This document shows, in pieces, positions 34,084 through 45,047 of a stretch of 64,000 bases of DNA. Both the position numbers and the translations under genes were made by a program. How positions within the stretch are numbered: position 1 is the stretch's first letter; every line of letters begins with the position of its first letter. A model generated the notes under the pieces. It was not told the DNA's origin. It ran no database searches and saw nothing but the letters and a program-made list of their open reading frames with translations. Origin of the DNA: Anthonomus grandis grandis (Eukaryota > Arthropoda > Insecta > Coleoptera > Curculionidae); NCBI RefSeq assembly GCF_022605725.1, contig NC_065554.1, positions 5,041,100 to 5,105,099 of the forward strand, written 5' to 3'.

Positions 34084-35883
34084 ATGCCCACCAAATACAA
34101 GCGTACTGGAAGTTGTTCCAGGGCTAGTTGGGCCGAACAACAGCCGACGCCATTCATGAAAGACGTTAATGAAAATCGAATGGGAGTTAATGAGGAAAGA
34201 AGAAGAAGAAAATTGGCAGACAATATAAAGAAAGGTCCTCTTGGACCCTCCTCCACGTTAGGCGAAGCTGCTGAAAAAAAGATGGCCACACATATCCTAA
34301 GACTTCAAAAAAATGGATTTTCTCCTACTCGAACTGATGTGCGAAGTATGGCTTTTAGATTGGCCGAACAGCTGGGTATTAAACATAATTTTAATAAGGA
34401 ATTGAGATAAGCTGGTTATCTGTGGCTGCAGTTATTTCTGCAGAGAAACCCAAGGCTGTCAGTGAGAAAAGCAGAAGGGGTCTCCATTAATCGAACCTTG
34501 GGTATGAACAAAAAAGGTGTTGAGACTTACTTTCAGCTGCTAGAAAATACTATGACCGAGAATGATCTTATGAATAAACCTGGACAATATGGATGAGACG
34601 GGTTTACAACTCAATAATAGGCCCGGGCATGTTATTGTTAAGAAAGGATCTAAAAACAACAAGTATCAGCTCCGGTGAAAAGGGAGAAAACATTATGGTT
34701 ATAGCCTATTGTAATGCGGAAGGCGTTTTTCTTCCCCCAACCTGCGTCATGAAAGGAAAAAACAAAAAGCAAGAATTTGAGGATGGGATGCCTCCGGGAT
34801 CCTTGGTTTATATGTCAGAAAGATCGGCTTAAGTCAATAGTGACATATTTTTTCAAAGTGGCTCAAAGATCAGTTCATTCCGAGAAAGCCGACAGGGATA
34901 GTTTTGATACAGCTTGATAGTCATGCTTCACACTGCAATAACGTTGAGATGCTAGAATACTGTATTAAACACAACATCATACTGCTTTGCTTGCCAGGTC
35001 ATACGATGCAATTTTTTTTTTGAATCATTAAATTTAAACTACTACTCAGCTTGCAGTTTATATATTAAAAATAATCCAGGACGAAAGCTCACTAGATTAC
35101 AATTTGGAAAAATACTTGCTGAAGGATGGAACAAGTCTGCAACTGTAAATAATGGAACTTCGGCATTCAAGGCTATGGAAATCATGCCATTTAATCCTTC
35201 TGCTATCCCAGACGACGCCTATTTGACTAAAAATAGTATCGTACTTGAGGCTCCCGATGCAGGTGAAAATAAAATTCTAGATGGTAGTTCTCAAAGTTTT
35301 ACCTAAGCTTTATCTGATGATAATTAACTACTTTGCTGCAGTTGGCATACTGAAGATGATTCTGTACCAGAAAAACAAAATGAATCGGTTACAGAAACTA
35401 ATGCAAATACTCCCGTCAAAAGTACCCCTGGAAAAATGCTAGATATAATCTTACCCATTCCAGTTGTTTCCGCGAATAAATTCGGTTCGCAAAAGGAGCA
35501 AACAGCTGGCGGAAATTTTAACTACAGAGACAAGAATTGGCGAAAAAAAGAACAAAGCATCTAAAAAAACACTAAATAAAGACCAATAAATTAAAACCAG
35601 TTTTGAAGAAGCCAAAAGTGACCAAAAAGAAAATTGAGAAAGCTGCCAAAAGCGACTCATCCTCAGACGAAGATCTACTACATGCCACCGACATGGGTGA
35701 CTCTTCAGATGATATGGACGACGATGCCAAGCTTGCACCGGTTGTGGTGAAATATATTCCCAAACCACAAAATCTGACGACTGGGTTAATTGCTTGCGTT
35801 GCTCCAAATGGTTTCACGATTCCTGCGTCAAGTTAGTGAACTTTTGCCACGACTGTGGTGTGGTTGTATGCAAAACAAAGTGA
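34084..35883 (+). pseudogene. pogo-like transposase with C-terminal PHD-like zinc finger
   Basis: Starts MPTKYKRTG at the ATG right after a probable intron. The N-terminus is CENPB/psq-like: FSPTRTDVRSMAFRLAEQLG, then LFLQRNPRLSVRKAEG and TYFQLLENTM. The catalytic part includes NMDETGLQLNN (first Asp) and PPTCVMKGKNKKQEFEDGMP. It also includes KPTGIVLIQLDSHASHCNNV (second Asp). After LLCLPGH the region with the third acidic residue is replaced by a T-rich break. The C-terminal tail is acidic (SDSSSDEDLL, SSDDMDDD) and ends in SDDWVNCLRCSKWFHDSCVK with CHDCG, a PHD-like Cys/His finger, stopping at 35883. Several stops and frameshifts. Confidence 0.8.
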
Positions 35884-35915
35884 CATTTTGGTCAAAACAC
35901 CTTTTTTTTCGTTGC

Positions 35916-35947
35916 GCCATCTCACCTCAGCACCATGGGGGAGATGG
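35916..35947. repeat. Right hairpin repeat of pogo-like element
   Basis: GCCATCTCACCTC and GGGGAGATGG are inverted around a nine-base loop. Close relative of the hairpin at 33999-34031. A third single arm, GCCATCTATCCTC, is at 36117-36129. Confidence 0.6.
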
Positions 35948-36469
35948 TTTTTGTAAACTATTTTTATTTTTTTTTGTGAATTATAAGTTTTATTTTTTAA
36001 TGCATTTAATTACTTAATACATGTTTCTAAACTCAATAAAGATTCGTTAAAAAAAAAAAACAGTAATTCTAATTCAACATAATATAGAAATGTTACCATG
36101 ACATTTTAAAACCTGGGCCATCTATCCTCGAATTACCCTATGTTACTTGTTATGTTCTTAATTTATTTATAAGGAATAGTTTAGATCTTTAAGTTTTTTT
36201 CCCTTATTTAAGTAATTGGTGCAATAGATAGATAATTACACTTTGTTAATTTAATATGGTAGTAAATATTGGGAAATAAATAATTTTTAAGTAACCCTAT
36301 CGATTTGACAGATAAAATGACAATATAAAGCTATTAAATCAAAGAAACAGGACGTGTAATACTATTTGTAAAACTGCATATTATTGTATTAAAATTCTAT
36401 TTTCTAATAAATCCAATTTAAATTCAAACACATAAATTCAAACTCAGAGAAGTATGAGCATGGACAATT

Positions 36470-37085
36470 TTACAATTTAGAGATAATTTAGTGCTATTCT
36501 CAAACAATTCAGAAGAAATGCAACTGATGTTGTAAGACCTGCAAGAGGTGTATGAAAAAGTCGTGACCGACATCTCAAGGGATAAGCATAGATGCGAACT
36601 GAAGAGAAGCCTCACTCTCTTATGGACAGCTTCTGGAAAAATGAAAGATGTTTTCAAGAGTGAAAAACCCGTTAATCTAAATCAAATGCTACCAGTAATG
36701 GTATGATTTAGAAACATTATCACTGACAAAAGCACCAGCTAACAAACTTAGAGTTACACAGAGGAAGATGAAAGATCCATGCTTGATATGACCTTCGGGG
36801 ACCACATAAGAAATGAGCGAAGAAAAACTGGTGCCAGCGATGTCGTTGGCGCTATTGTGAAGCTTAAGTTGAACTCAGCTGGCCACGTTATGATCGTTGG
36901 GAAAAGAAGCTTCTCAACTAGAGGCCTAGAACGGATAAGGGAAGTAGAGGAAGATCGTCTACGTGTTGGTCATTAAGAAGATCCGCAGCAAGTAAATCCA
37001 AATAGCTCAAAATCGATTGAAATGGAAAATAATTGAGGAGACCTATGTTCAACAATGGACACAAACAGCTAAATGATTTGTAAAA
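36470..37085 (+). pseudogene. RTE-type LINE C-terminal fragment
   Basis: Reads DLQEVYEKVVTDISRDKHRC and SLTLLWTASGKMKDVFKSEK, then a frame change, then EEDERSMLDMTFGDHIRNER, GAIVKLKLNSAGHVMI and ENNXGDLCSTMDT. These are the thumb and C-terminal blocks of RTE-type RTs (RAMERSMLG...RIRN, LKWNWAGHVAR, EAYIQQW types). It may be the other half of the RT fragment at 31955-32280, separated by later insertions. Confidence 0.72.
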
Positions 37086-38334
37086 AGCAAGTTCTCCTAA
37101 AAAGTATTTGTTTCTAGAGTAACAAAGGATCTATAAAAAGGTTTTATTAAAAGGTAATTTATAATGAAACAAAAAAATCTAAAATTACTTTTTATCTGTC
37201 TACTAAGCATAAATGTTCTTCTAATATATTCTTATCTTGCATATATATGAACGGTAATAAAGCTGAAATGAACAATTTTCTTACATCTTTTTGAAATAGT
37301 TAAACTATGCAATTTGCCTTTCAAGTTTTCTTATACTCGTACATCGACTGTAAGCTGTCTAGACTTTTAAATGCTTCGATAATTCACAATAACTGAAGGG
37401 TTAATGGTAAAGATCAGACTCATTCGGAAATTTTCAATTTAAATGAAATTGAAAACTCCGCTGATATAATAGAAATAAACTTTTCTGACGAAATTTATTC
37501 GCCTTAATTTCACTGCGAGCCTTTACGTATAATGAGATCTAAAGTCCGGTGCTTTTATTTGTTGTTGGCAGATTTCTTCTTCTTATTTTATACTTACGTA
37601 AGGGCCTTAATTGTGTATGGTTATTATAACAAGTATTACAGTTGGTTAAGTAGGATGAAAGATGCTTACCTGAAATAAAAAAAAATATATATATATATAA
37701 CATATAATTTAACTTAATAAAAAGATGTGAATCATATCATGAAAACTTATGCATAATAGTTTTTTATAAAATGCTTTAATATGTTGTATATTAAAATAAA
37801 AACCGACAAATGCAAAAAATCTTTATTATTTCATTTCAAGTACAAAGCAGCAAAATACAAAGCAGAATACAATTTCTGGGATTTAATATATCTCCGCTAA
37901 GATATATTAAAACCATTTCTTGGTATAATTAAACATCGAAGGCGCCCCATTACGAAAGTTCAATATCTTTAAAAACACAGTTAAAATGGCCAGTAATAGC
38001 TTGTTTTCCTCTATACTAGAGTCAGTCGTTTTAATGCGATGAAATGTTATGGCGCCACATCGACAGCCTATTACGGTTTTATTGGTATTTTATTTCATTA
38101 TTATTGGGAAAAGAAGAAGTATAACATTATAAATATGCCATCGATACTAGCATTTTGTCTTAATTTGAAGCTTAGTAATGTTTTCTTTTGGCAAAATTAG
38201 TAAGTAGAACTAGTTAGTAAACGACCGGTCAATTCTTAATGGTTTTGAGATATCAGACGAAAAATCGCATATATCTATCATTAGACTGCATTTATTTATC
38301 CCCACAGAAGTATTAGAAAACCTTATTCTAACTA
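37086..38334. other. Non-coding DNA
   Basis: No coding signal. A short TA run lies at about 37686-37700. A small direct duplication of ACAAAGCAG lies at about 37842-37865. Confidence 0.5.
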
Positions 38335-38680
38335 AATGAAATAGTTAGGCGTAATCTTAGATAAAAAGCTTTTTTCGAAGGAACAGATCAACCTTGTTTT
38401 TAAGTGTAAAAAATATCCTAAATTTTTTAAGATGTGTTACTAAGACTTGCTGCGGATATAATATTGAGAAAGCATTGGTCTTTTATAGAAACTACATATT
38501 TTCTATACAGGATCAGCTTCCAATACGATACTACAAAAAGTTGATCGCATTCAATATAAAGCTTTACGCATTTGTTAAGTGTTTTGCGTTCTACTCCTAT
38601 AAATAACTTTTTAGTAGAAGCGTTCAAACTACCATTCCAATGACTCCATGGGTAATTTAATATACAGAGTATTAACTTAA
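38335..38680 (+). pseudogene. LINE reverse transcriptase C-terminal fragment
   Basis: Frame-broken but clear: LGVILDKKLFSKEQINLVFK, NFLRCVTKTCCGYNIEKALV and FYRNYIFSIQD, then KLIAFNIKLYAF (normally LDxIQYKALRI) and LVEAFKLPFQ. This is the post-RT region of a Jockey/CR1-like LINE. Neither RT core nor tail is attached. Confidence 0.68.
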
Positions 38681-38737
38681 TTTTATTTTTGCCTTTTTAT
38701 GATTTTTGATAGGATGCTTTGTTTCGAACATATACGC

Positions 38738-40280
38738 ATCAAAATGGTCTACGGAACACTTAGAAAAATAGTTTTTTTCGCCTTATAAATTTTTATATAT
38801 TTATATTTTCATACGGAATAGATACTACCTTTAATATTAAGATACCAACAAAGTAAAATAAATATTTGGGTACAAAAAATCATGCCAGAACAGCGTTTTT
38901 TGCTACTTGCACATTTTGTCGAAATAACGCAGATTATAATTTTTAAATTCTAACGCAATATCGCATTTTCTGTAGTTCCAACCGAACAATTGTGATTTAG
39001 TTTATATTCAATAAAAATGGAAATACGACATTTAACTCGAGAGGAAATGTTAAGAGCAGTCGGAATGCTTAAGGCAGGAACAAGTCAAAGAGACGTTGCA
39101 AGAGCTTTGGATACATCTCCCAGTGTAATTAACCGTTTGTGGACAAGATATAGAGAGACAAATAATGTTAGAGAACGGCATCAAGGCCCGTCGCGAGTTA
39201 CCATACCTGCCCAAGACCGTTTTATGACTTTGCAAGCTCAAAGAAATCCTGCGGTAACAGCCTCTGTTTTGGTTCAGCAGCTCTCACGAGAGCATAACGT
39301 CGAGGTTTTAGGTCAAACTATTAGAAACCATTTGCATGAGAGAGAACTTCATGCCAGAAGACCCCTAAGGGTTCCTCGGTTAACTTTAGGAAATTAAAGT
39401 GCAAAATTAACGTGGTGCCAAGAACATGTTAATTGGAATCAAGAAAGATGGGCCACAGTTCTTTTTACGGATGAGTCTCGATTTTCATTTTATCCTGATT
39501 CTGGTAGAATTCGTGTCTGGAGAGAGAAAAGAAATGAAAGTCGTTTGCGTCATGCCCAGGAAGTAGTAACGCAACGTGGTGGATCACTATGTTTTGGGGT
39601 GGCATTAGACTTGACGGAAAAACGAACCTCATTTTTGTGGAAAATTGAATGACTAGAATAAGTTATAGGGATAATATACTACTGCCTGTAATTGTTGCAT
39701 ATTTACGCGAAATGGGCCCAAATTCGTTGTTATAACAAGGTAATGCCCCACCACATCGAGCACGGCTTGTACGAATTGCTATTGAGAAAAATCAAATTAA
39801 TCTTCTACCCTGGCCCTCTACCTCACCGGACCTTAATCCAATTGAGCATATTTGGGATTGGTTAAAAAGGCAACTTCTTCAACGATTTGACTTCTTTCAA
39901 AGCGCTCTGGAGCTTTGTCTTGCTGTGACACATGTTTGGGAGGAGTTGCCCCAAGAATTAATTAATAATTTAATTTTAAGTATGCCTAGGCGATGCCAAA
40001 GTGTTATTAATAATAGAGGTGGACCATCTGGCTACTAGTTTAATTTGTATTTGCTACATTTTTATTTTTATAATTTTTTTTAATAAACGGTAATAAACGG
40101 GATTTTGTTCTTTATTTTTATTTGGGCCCTAAATTATGAGTAAATTATAATCTACAAAAAAAGTTAATAATTATATTGTTATTTTATTCGAATAATGTAA
40201 AAAAATTGCAATAATTCACTTTTTTCCAATCTTCTCAAAAATATTAACATATTTGTATGTGTTCCCTAGACCATTTTGAT
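38738..40280 (+). mobile_element. Tc1-like (DD34E) transposon
   Basis: ATCAAAATGGTCTACGGAACAC at 38738-38759 is matched in inverted orientation at 40259-40280 with one mismatch. The repeat therefore marks or lies near the element ends. Similarity beyond it is weak and no clean TA duplication is visible. The interior holds one transposase on the plus strand. Confidence 0.72.
39017..40038 (+). pseudogene. Tc1-like DD34E transposase, second catalytic Asp lost
   Basis: MEIRHLTREEMLRAVGMLKA and TSQRDVARALDTSPSVINRL form the first helix-turn-helix. The second follows (VTASVLVQQLSREHNV). The open frame ends at a TAA after TLGN (39395-39397), but homology goes on: VLFTDESRFSFYPDSG (first Asp), QGNAPPHRARLV and LLPWPSTSPDLNPIEHIWDW (final Glu), to GGPSGY and a stop at 40038. 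At 39739-39741 GGT encodes Gly where the family has Asp (QDN). The stop before it and other frame breaks near 39560-39700 mean it is inactive. I count 34 residues between the second and third catalytic positions. Confidence 0.85.
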
Positions 40281-40299
40281 TACTTTATTTATTTTAAAG

Positions 40300-40980
40300 C
40301 AAAGTGGAGAACCAGGAAGGTCAATGACTCTAAGAACGTTAAAACGAATAGAACATGTACTGGCCATAGTAGAAGGAAATCCAGGTACCTCTACTTATAA
40401 AATTACAAATGCTTTAATGTAAGTAATGCAAGTAATGGGACAGTTTGGAAGATTCTTAAAATATATTTGTTGTACCCATACTACATCTTCTTCCTGTAGA
40501 TTTTTTCCATGTATTGCAATCTGTTAATGAATTTTGCACACATTGGGTTAAATTTCCCAACTACTGACTCTTATTCTTCTACCGATTAAGCCAGTTTCTC
40601 AAGTAATGCAGTAAGAAATTTTTCTAATAACCATCTTTGGGCAGATAAAAATCCACATCAGATGCTTGAAGATCGCTTTCAACATGAGTTCTCGTTAAAC
40701 GTTTGTTGGGTGAGAATCAAAAGTGATTTCCTAATGGGACCAGTATTTCTACCAGGAAGACTTGAGCTACCATTGGCTACAAGAAACGCAATGTGGATTA
40801 TGCACGATGGTGCACCGGCGCATTTTAGCATCTTGGCTCGAAAGTTTTTAACAGTAATATACGAAGATTTCTGGATTGGTCGAGTATAGCCTGCTCGATC
40901 CCCAGACTTAAACTCCCTGGAGAAGGAAAAAAGGAAAGGATTAAATATTCTTGGTATAGTCCAAGGAATCATCCTTTTGC
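40300..40980 (+). pseudogene. Mariner-like transposase relic
   Basis: Starts at SGEPGRSMTLRTLKRIEHVL (end of the DNA-binding domain). It continues in changing frames to WADKNPHQMLEDRFQHEFSL, MWIMHDGAPAHFSILARKFL (second Asp) and DFWIGRV, a stop, then PARSPDLNSLE. A few residues are missing between WIGR and PARSPD. It abuts the Tc1 element. No ends seen. Confidence 0.72.
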
Positions 40981-43189
40981 CGCATGCTTAGTAAACACGT
41001 AAACACTCTGTGTAGTGCTTAATAAGTTAAAAAAAAAAAAGAAAAAAAAAATCAATTTTGATATAGGTACAGGGGGACGTAAAATTTTAAATTTGATAAA
41101 TTTCTGTAATTATTAATATTAAGTTTAAGTTCAAAAATCTCATCCATTCTTCTCTAAGAGACCAACATACAAAATTGACGAAAAACAAATAAAAACACAA
41201 AGTCACGGTCTCACAACATATAATTTAACGGGCTACACGTGTTTCGCTCTAGTTAGAGCATCATCAGGCCTTTAGAAGCCATCCACACACTTCACAGTAT
41301 ATAAATAAACAATCTATGTACTATGTACTATGTATAATAGAAACATTCCTAATTCAGAAGTAATTACTTTTGAAGGCTTTCATATTGATAGGGAAGCTGC
41401 AAAAACTGGAGAACTCAATGGAGAAATATTGAGAATCATCCAATTCTGTAAATATAAAATGCCAATATAAATTACATACCGCATCTTTTCAAGTGGAGCC
41501 ATTGCGATTAGAAAAGCACTTAATTTTATACTGCAATGACTAGAAGAGTTTTGTCATTTTGCCAGACTCTAGATGGAGAAAAGATATTACTCATGGCTGT
41601 AGAAAGTTGATCCAGCCATATGAGAAATCAAAAAACTTATTCGTCGTAAAAATCTAAATGACAAAAGCATAGCATTAGGGCATCATAGGAAATGAAGTTA
41701 CTAAACAACTGGCAAAAAAAGTATTAGTAATGGAGTTTATATACTAGATGGTTGCTTAAATACCTTTATATTATTGGCATAATAACCATATTAAGATCTT
41801 AATGTGTCCAGGCGATTTATTTTTACTATAATTAGAATGAAATTTGGACATGGTGGGTAACCAGCTTATCCTGAAATAAGAAAAAAAAGGATTTTTTGAA
41901 TATGAAAAATATATCCCAGCAATCCAGGTGTTGTTTTATGTTTACATGTTTAAATCATTATTTAAAAAGTATAAATCTTATTATTTATTTTTACAAGCAC
42001 TTTTCCTTTTAACTCATCTATGTTATCCTATAAATCGATGTCTGGTGTACTCCCCTATCTCATTTATGTTAAAATAAATAAAAGTTAGAAATAGAAATAA
42101 ATTGTATGTTGACTGTAGAGTAAAACGATAAAACAAAATATTGTTAATATATTATACAACATTGCAACTAGCTGCATGGTTAAACTGGCCACATGCTACA
42201 AAAAAAATTAAGTAGAAATTTCCAGTATAACATTTAAGCGAAAGTTTAAAGCGATTTATTATTTCCCATCCATTGAATTTTCCGTGAAGATATATTACAA
42301 CACTCAAAATAAAGTATCTGGGAAGCATCTGCATAAAACTACCCCCTGCATATTTCCATTTTTACTAACATGGAAGGAGAGCGTAAAGAAAATTACGGTC
42401 TTCCAAAAATAAAGGATTGAGAATAATCTATTGCAATAAATGTAAATGGCGAAAGCTGTATAAAATGGTCGTTTCGGAAAAATAAAAATGAGAGATTTTT
42501 TACTTGGTCCGAGTAAAAACCGGGAGGGGTGGGTTAATTGATTTTAAAATTTCGACAGTAATTAACCAATTTAGCTCAAGTCTGCTGCGGGCTGATTTAT
42601 TATGGAAAAATGCTAAATCGGATTTTGTTTTTTTAAAAACGATAAATCTCTTCGAGGTATTTAATTTTATTATTCTATGAATAATTTATAATTTTTTAAA
42701 AATAAAGTGCTTTTTTTACTTGCCTTCTATGACACCTAACTTATATTTAAAGGCAAATAATGTACGAATAACAAGAAACAAAAATGAAATATTTAAAATT
42801 GTTTCTTCTAATTTAGAAACTACATCTAAATTTTATTCTACTAAAGGATATATCTTAAATCGTAGTCTAAACTAAACGACGTAATTAAGGAAATAATATG
42901 TGATAAAAAGTGCATACAACGTCAGGGCCGGTTCCTTACCATTTTCGAGTCACTTTTATTTTTATCTTTCTTCTTAGGTTGGACAGTGATTTATGGGGGA
43001 TCCTGAATATATAAATTTATATATAACTTAGGAGTACAGGAGGTATATTTAGAGGAATATATTTTCTTTTAATAATTTTTTTTTTATCCTTTATTTCCTT
43101 TAAAATCTGGATTTTAAATGGGCATTTTTGTAATTATATTGTGTCTAAAAATAATTTATAATCTAGTATCATATTTTCTGACACACTCA
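40981..43189. other. Mostly non-coding; ribozyme-like motif and a faint RNase H trace
   Basis: Contains the hammerhead-like motif at 41229-41272 and three near-repeats of CTATGTA (about 41316-41336). GIIGNEVTKQLAKK at about 41679-41720 resembles the last block of a LINE RNase H domain (GIxGNExADxLA). No other part of a LINE could be read around it. The rest is A/T-rich. Confidence 0.4.
41229..41272 (-). ncRNA. Hammerhead-ribozyme-like motif
   Basis: On the minus strand: GGC, then CTGATGA (41261-41267), T, stem GCTC-TAACTA-GAGC, GAAA, a short closing hairpin AC-ACGT-GT, then A and GCC. CTGATGA and GAAA are the invariant core segments. The 4-bp stem II pairs perfectly, GTA would be the cleavage triplet, and GGC pairs with the GCC after it as the base of stem I. 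One extra T before stem II departs from the usual core and could abolish activity. Type I hammerheads of this size with a very short stem III are known from Penelope-like retroelements. Confidence 0.5.
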
Positions 43190-44003
43190 CTACAACAAAC
43201 GGCGATGGTTTGGAGCAGGAATGACTTCTTCGAACTCTTCGGGGACCTCAAAGGGGCTCTTCAAATTCCACAATCCAACATTTTTGTCACTTTCCAAATA
43301 GGAGTGTCCTCTTATAGGGAATGTGATTTTTATTTCATTCAGATTATGAATTTCGTTGTTTACTACAAAATGAATAAAGAGGTTAAACATCTTTTTGATT
43401 GTAAGTTCTTCTGGTAAATAGGTCTTTTTTGTATCTTTTAGACTATAGTGGCTCTAACGACCCTTATAACTTTTGATGTTGTCACATACCAAACCTTTTG
43501 TTAAGCCGTCCAGCTTCCTATGAGTTGCACTATGCTTTCCACGTCTGTCCTTAGGAGCTGCACCACTTCGTTTGAGGCTTTCCTTTATATAATTTATTAT
43601 ATTTTTTGTAATCCCATGAATGGAACAAAAAGCTTTGGCACACACCGGAATATCACCATCTCGAACTCGAACTCGATACGCCATACTCGAACTTGCATCA
43701 TGGAAAATGGCAGTATTCTCGTTTTGACGAGGTCTTCTATGCTGGACAGGTAATTAAACCAGCTAAATAATAATTTTACTTATCGTGAGAGCTCAGAGCA
43801 TTAAAATGTCTTAATATTTCTGCTCTTTGTGCCTCATTAAGTACCTCAAAGCACTTTAATCTTGAGCAATTACAAGGCTGTCCAGCTTCATGAGTGGATA
43901 ACTTCAACATTTTAGAGACCTCTGACATCCGACCGGTTCTCTTTCTTTTTTTTGAAGGCATAATTTTGTTCTCAACGGATCCCTCCGAATCACTATTAGC
44001 CAT
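43190..44003 (-). pseudogene. Second member of the Cys-rich putative transposase family, internally deleted
   Basis: From the ATG at 44003: MANSDSEGSVENKIMPSKKR, a basic stretch, CNCSRLKCFEVLNEAQRAEI, then a stop and frame change near 43770. VRVRDGDIPVCAKAFCSIHG and SGAAPKDRRGKHSATHRKLD follow. After a stop at 43456 the frame gives SHYSLKDTKKTYLPEE and then jumps to KITFPIRGHSYLESDKNVGL (43190-43390). The layout (Cys motif, basic block, GH-motif with E/D) parallels the 19.1-22.4 kb element. The middle holding the YDLQ and SDNC-type blocks is gone. Terminal repeats were not found. Confidence 0.62.
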
Positions 44004-44489
44004 AATGGTTTATTATTAATCACACAGACAAACAAGAAGTCACACTTTTGCGGTTACAATAATACTGGCACGTTTTTTAAAAATGAATATTGCATCAGCC
44101 GGTTTGTTTACTTGACATCGCTGGTTTTTTCCCTGGACGTTTGGACTAAGCTGGTTTCTATTCAGTACGCTACATTTGAGATACTAATTTACGAAAGACT
44201 ACAGTGGTTATTTCCCGGTTTTAGTACTCTAAAATAAGCGTCATCATTTGAAGAATTCAATGGCGCCTCCACCAAGATTTTCAATAAAAAGTGACATATC
44301 TGGTTTTTTCCTCGTACCCTTCACTTAATTGAATAATTCAAGATTGAATTGTCATTTAGGCATAATTTTTATATGTGGCGACATCTAGCTGTCATACCTA
44401 CGGCAAAAAATTTCAATTAGGTAAATTAACTTAATAATTATATGTTGCACTAAATATGTCTTAGTAAAACGTCGCTCAGAAATAAGATG
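44004..44489. other. Non-coding DNA
   Basis: Upstream of the minus-strand pseudogene. It contains three variants of CTGGTTTTTTCC (about 44122, 44150 and 44300) of unknown meaning. Confidence 0.4.
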
Positions 44490-44993
44490 CAGTGTGTTAA
44501 AATTTAATTCTTGCAACTAATTTTCTCTATAGCTCAAATAATATTTGAGATATCGACATAAAAACGAGAAATCGGCGGGTTTTTGGAGAACATTGAATAT
44601 AGAGGACACTAGCCACATCATATTCATACGCTGTTTCACGGTATAACTTTCTTACTAGTAAAGTTTTAATTTTTTTAAGTAACTCATAGAATAAAAAATT
44701 TTAAGAAAAAAAAATACTACATTTATTTCGGTTTAATAGCCTGTTTTCGAAATATTTTCAAGTTTCTATTACAGTCAAAAAACATTAAGCATGGATACTA
44801 CGGATAATATATTAATGTAGTCATGAATACTTAAAAATGATAATGTCAGGCATATTGACATTAGTTTTGACACCTATTAATTTGAAAGATCATTTCTTTT
44901 AAGACTATTTCTTTTAACGTTAATTAAGAACGGGATAACTTTAGGAAATTAATAATCCGTAGGCAAAATGAATATTGTAATAGTGAAATGAAA

Positions 44994-45047
44994 GATTTTA
45001 ACGGTCATGCGGTATCAAGACGCTACTCGCAACAATATCCAAATAAA
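44994..45047 (+). pseudogene. Outer mariner transposase, piece 1 (helix-turn-helix start)
   Basis: DFNGHAVSRRYSQQYPNK fits the first helix-turn-helix of mariner transposases (gNxxxAxRxYxxxYPNR). It stops where the minus-strand mariner begins. Confidence 0.55.

Larger units (their letters stand above)
33900..36130 (+). mobile_element. pogo/Tigger-like DNA transposon, decayed
   Basis: A broken DDE_1-type transposase (34084-35883) lies between sequences that share the motif GCCATCT-CCTC. A hairpin pair at the left (33999-34031), a hairpin pair at the right (35916-35947) and one further copy (36117-36129) suggest subterminal binding repeats. A donor-like AG|GTAAGTAA at about 33918 and an acceptor TTTTTAG just before the ATG at 34084 indicate a 5' non-coding exon. 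The exact termini were not found. Confidence 0.65.
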
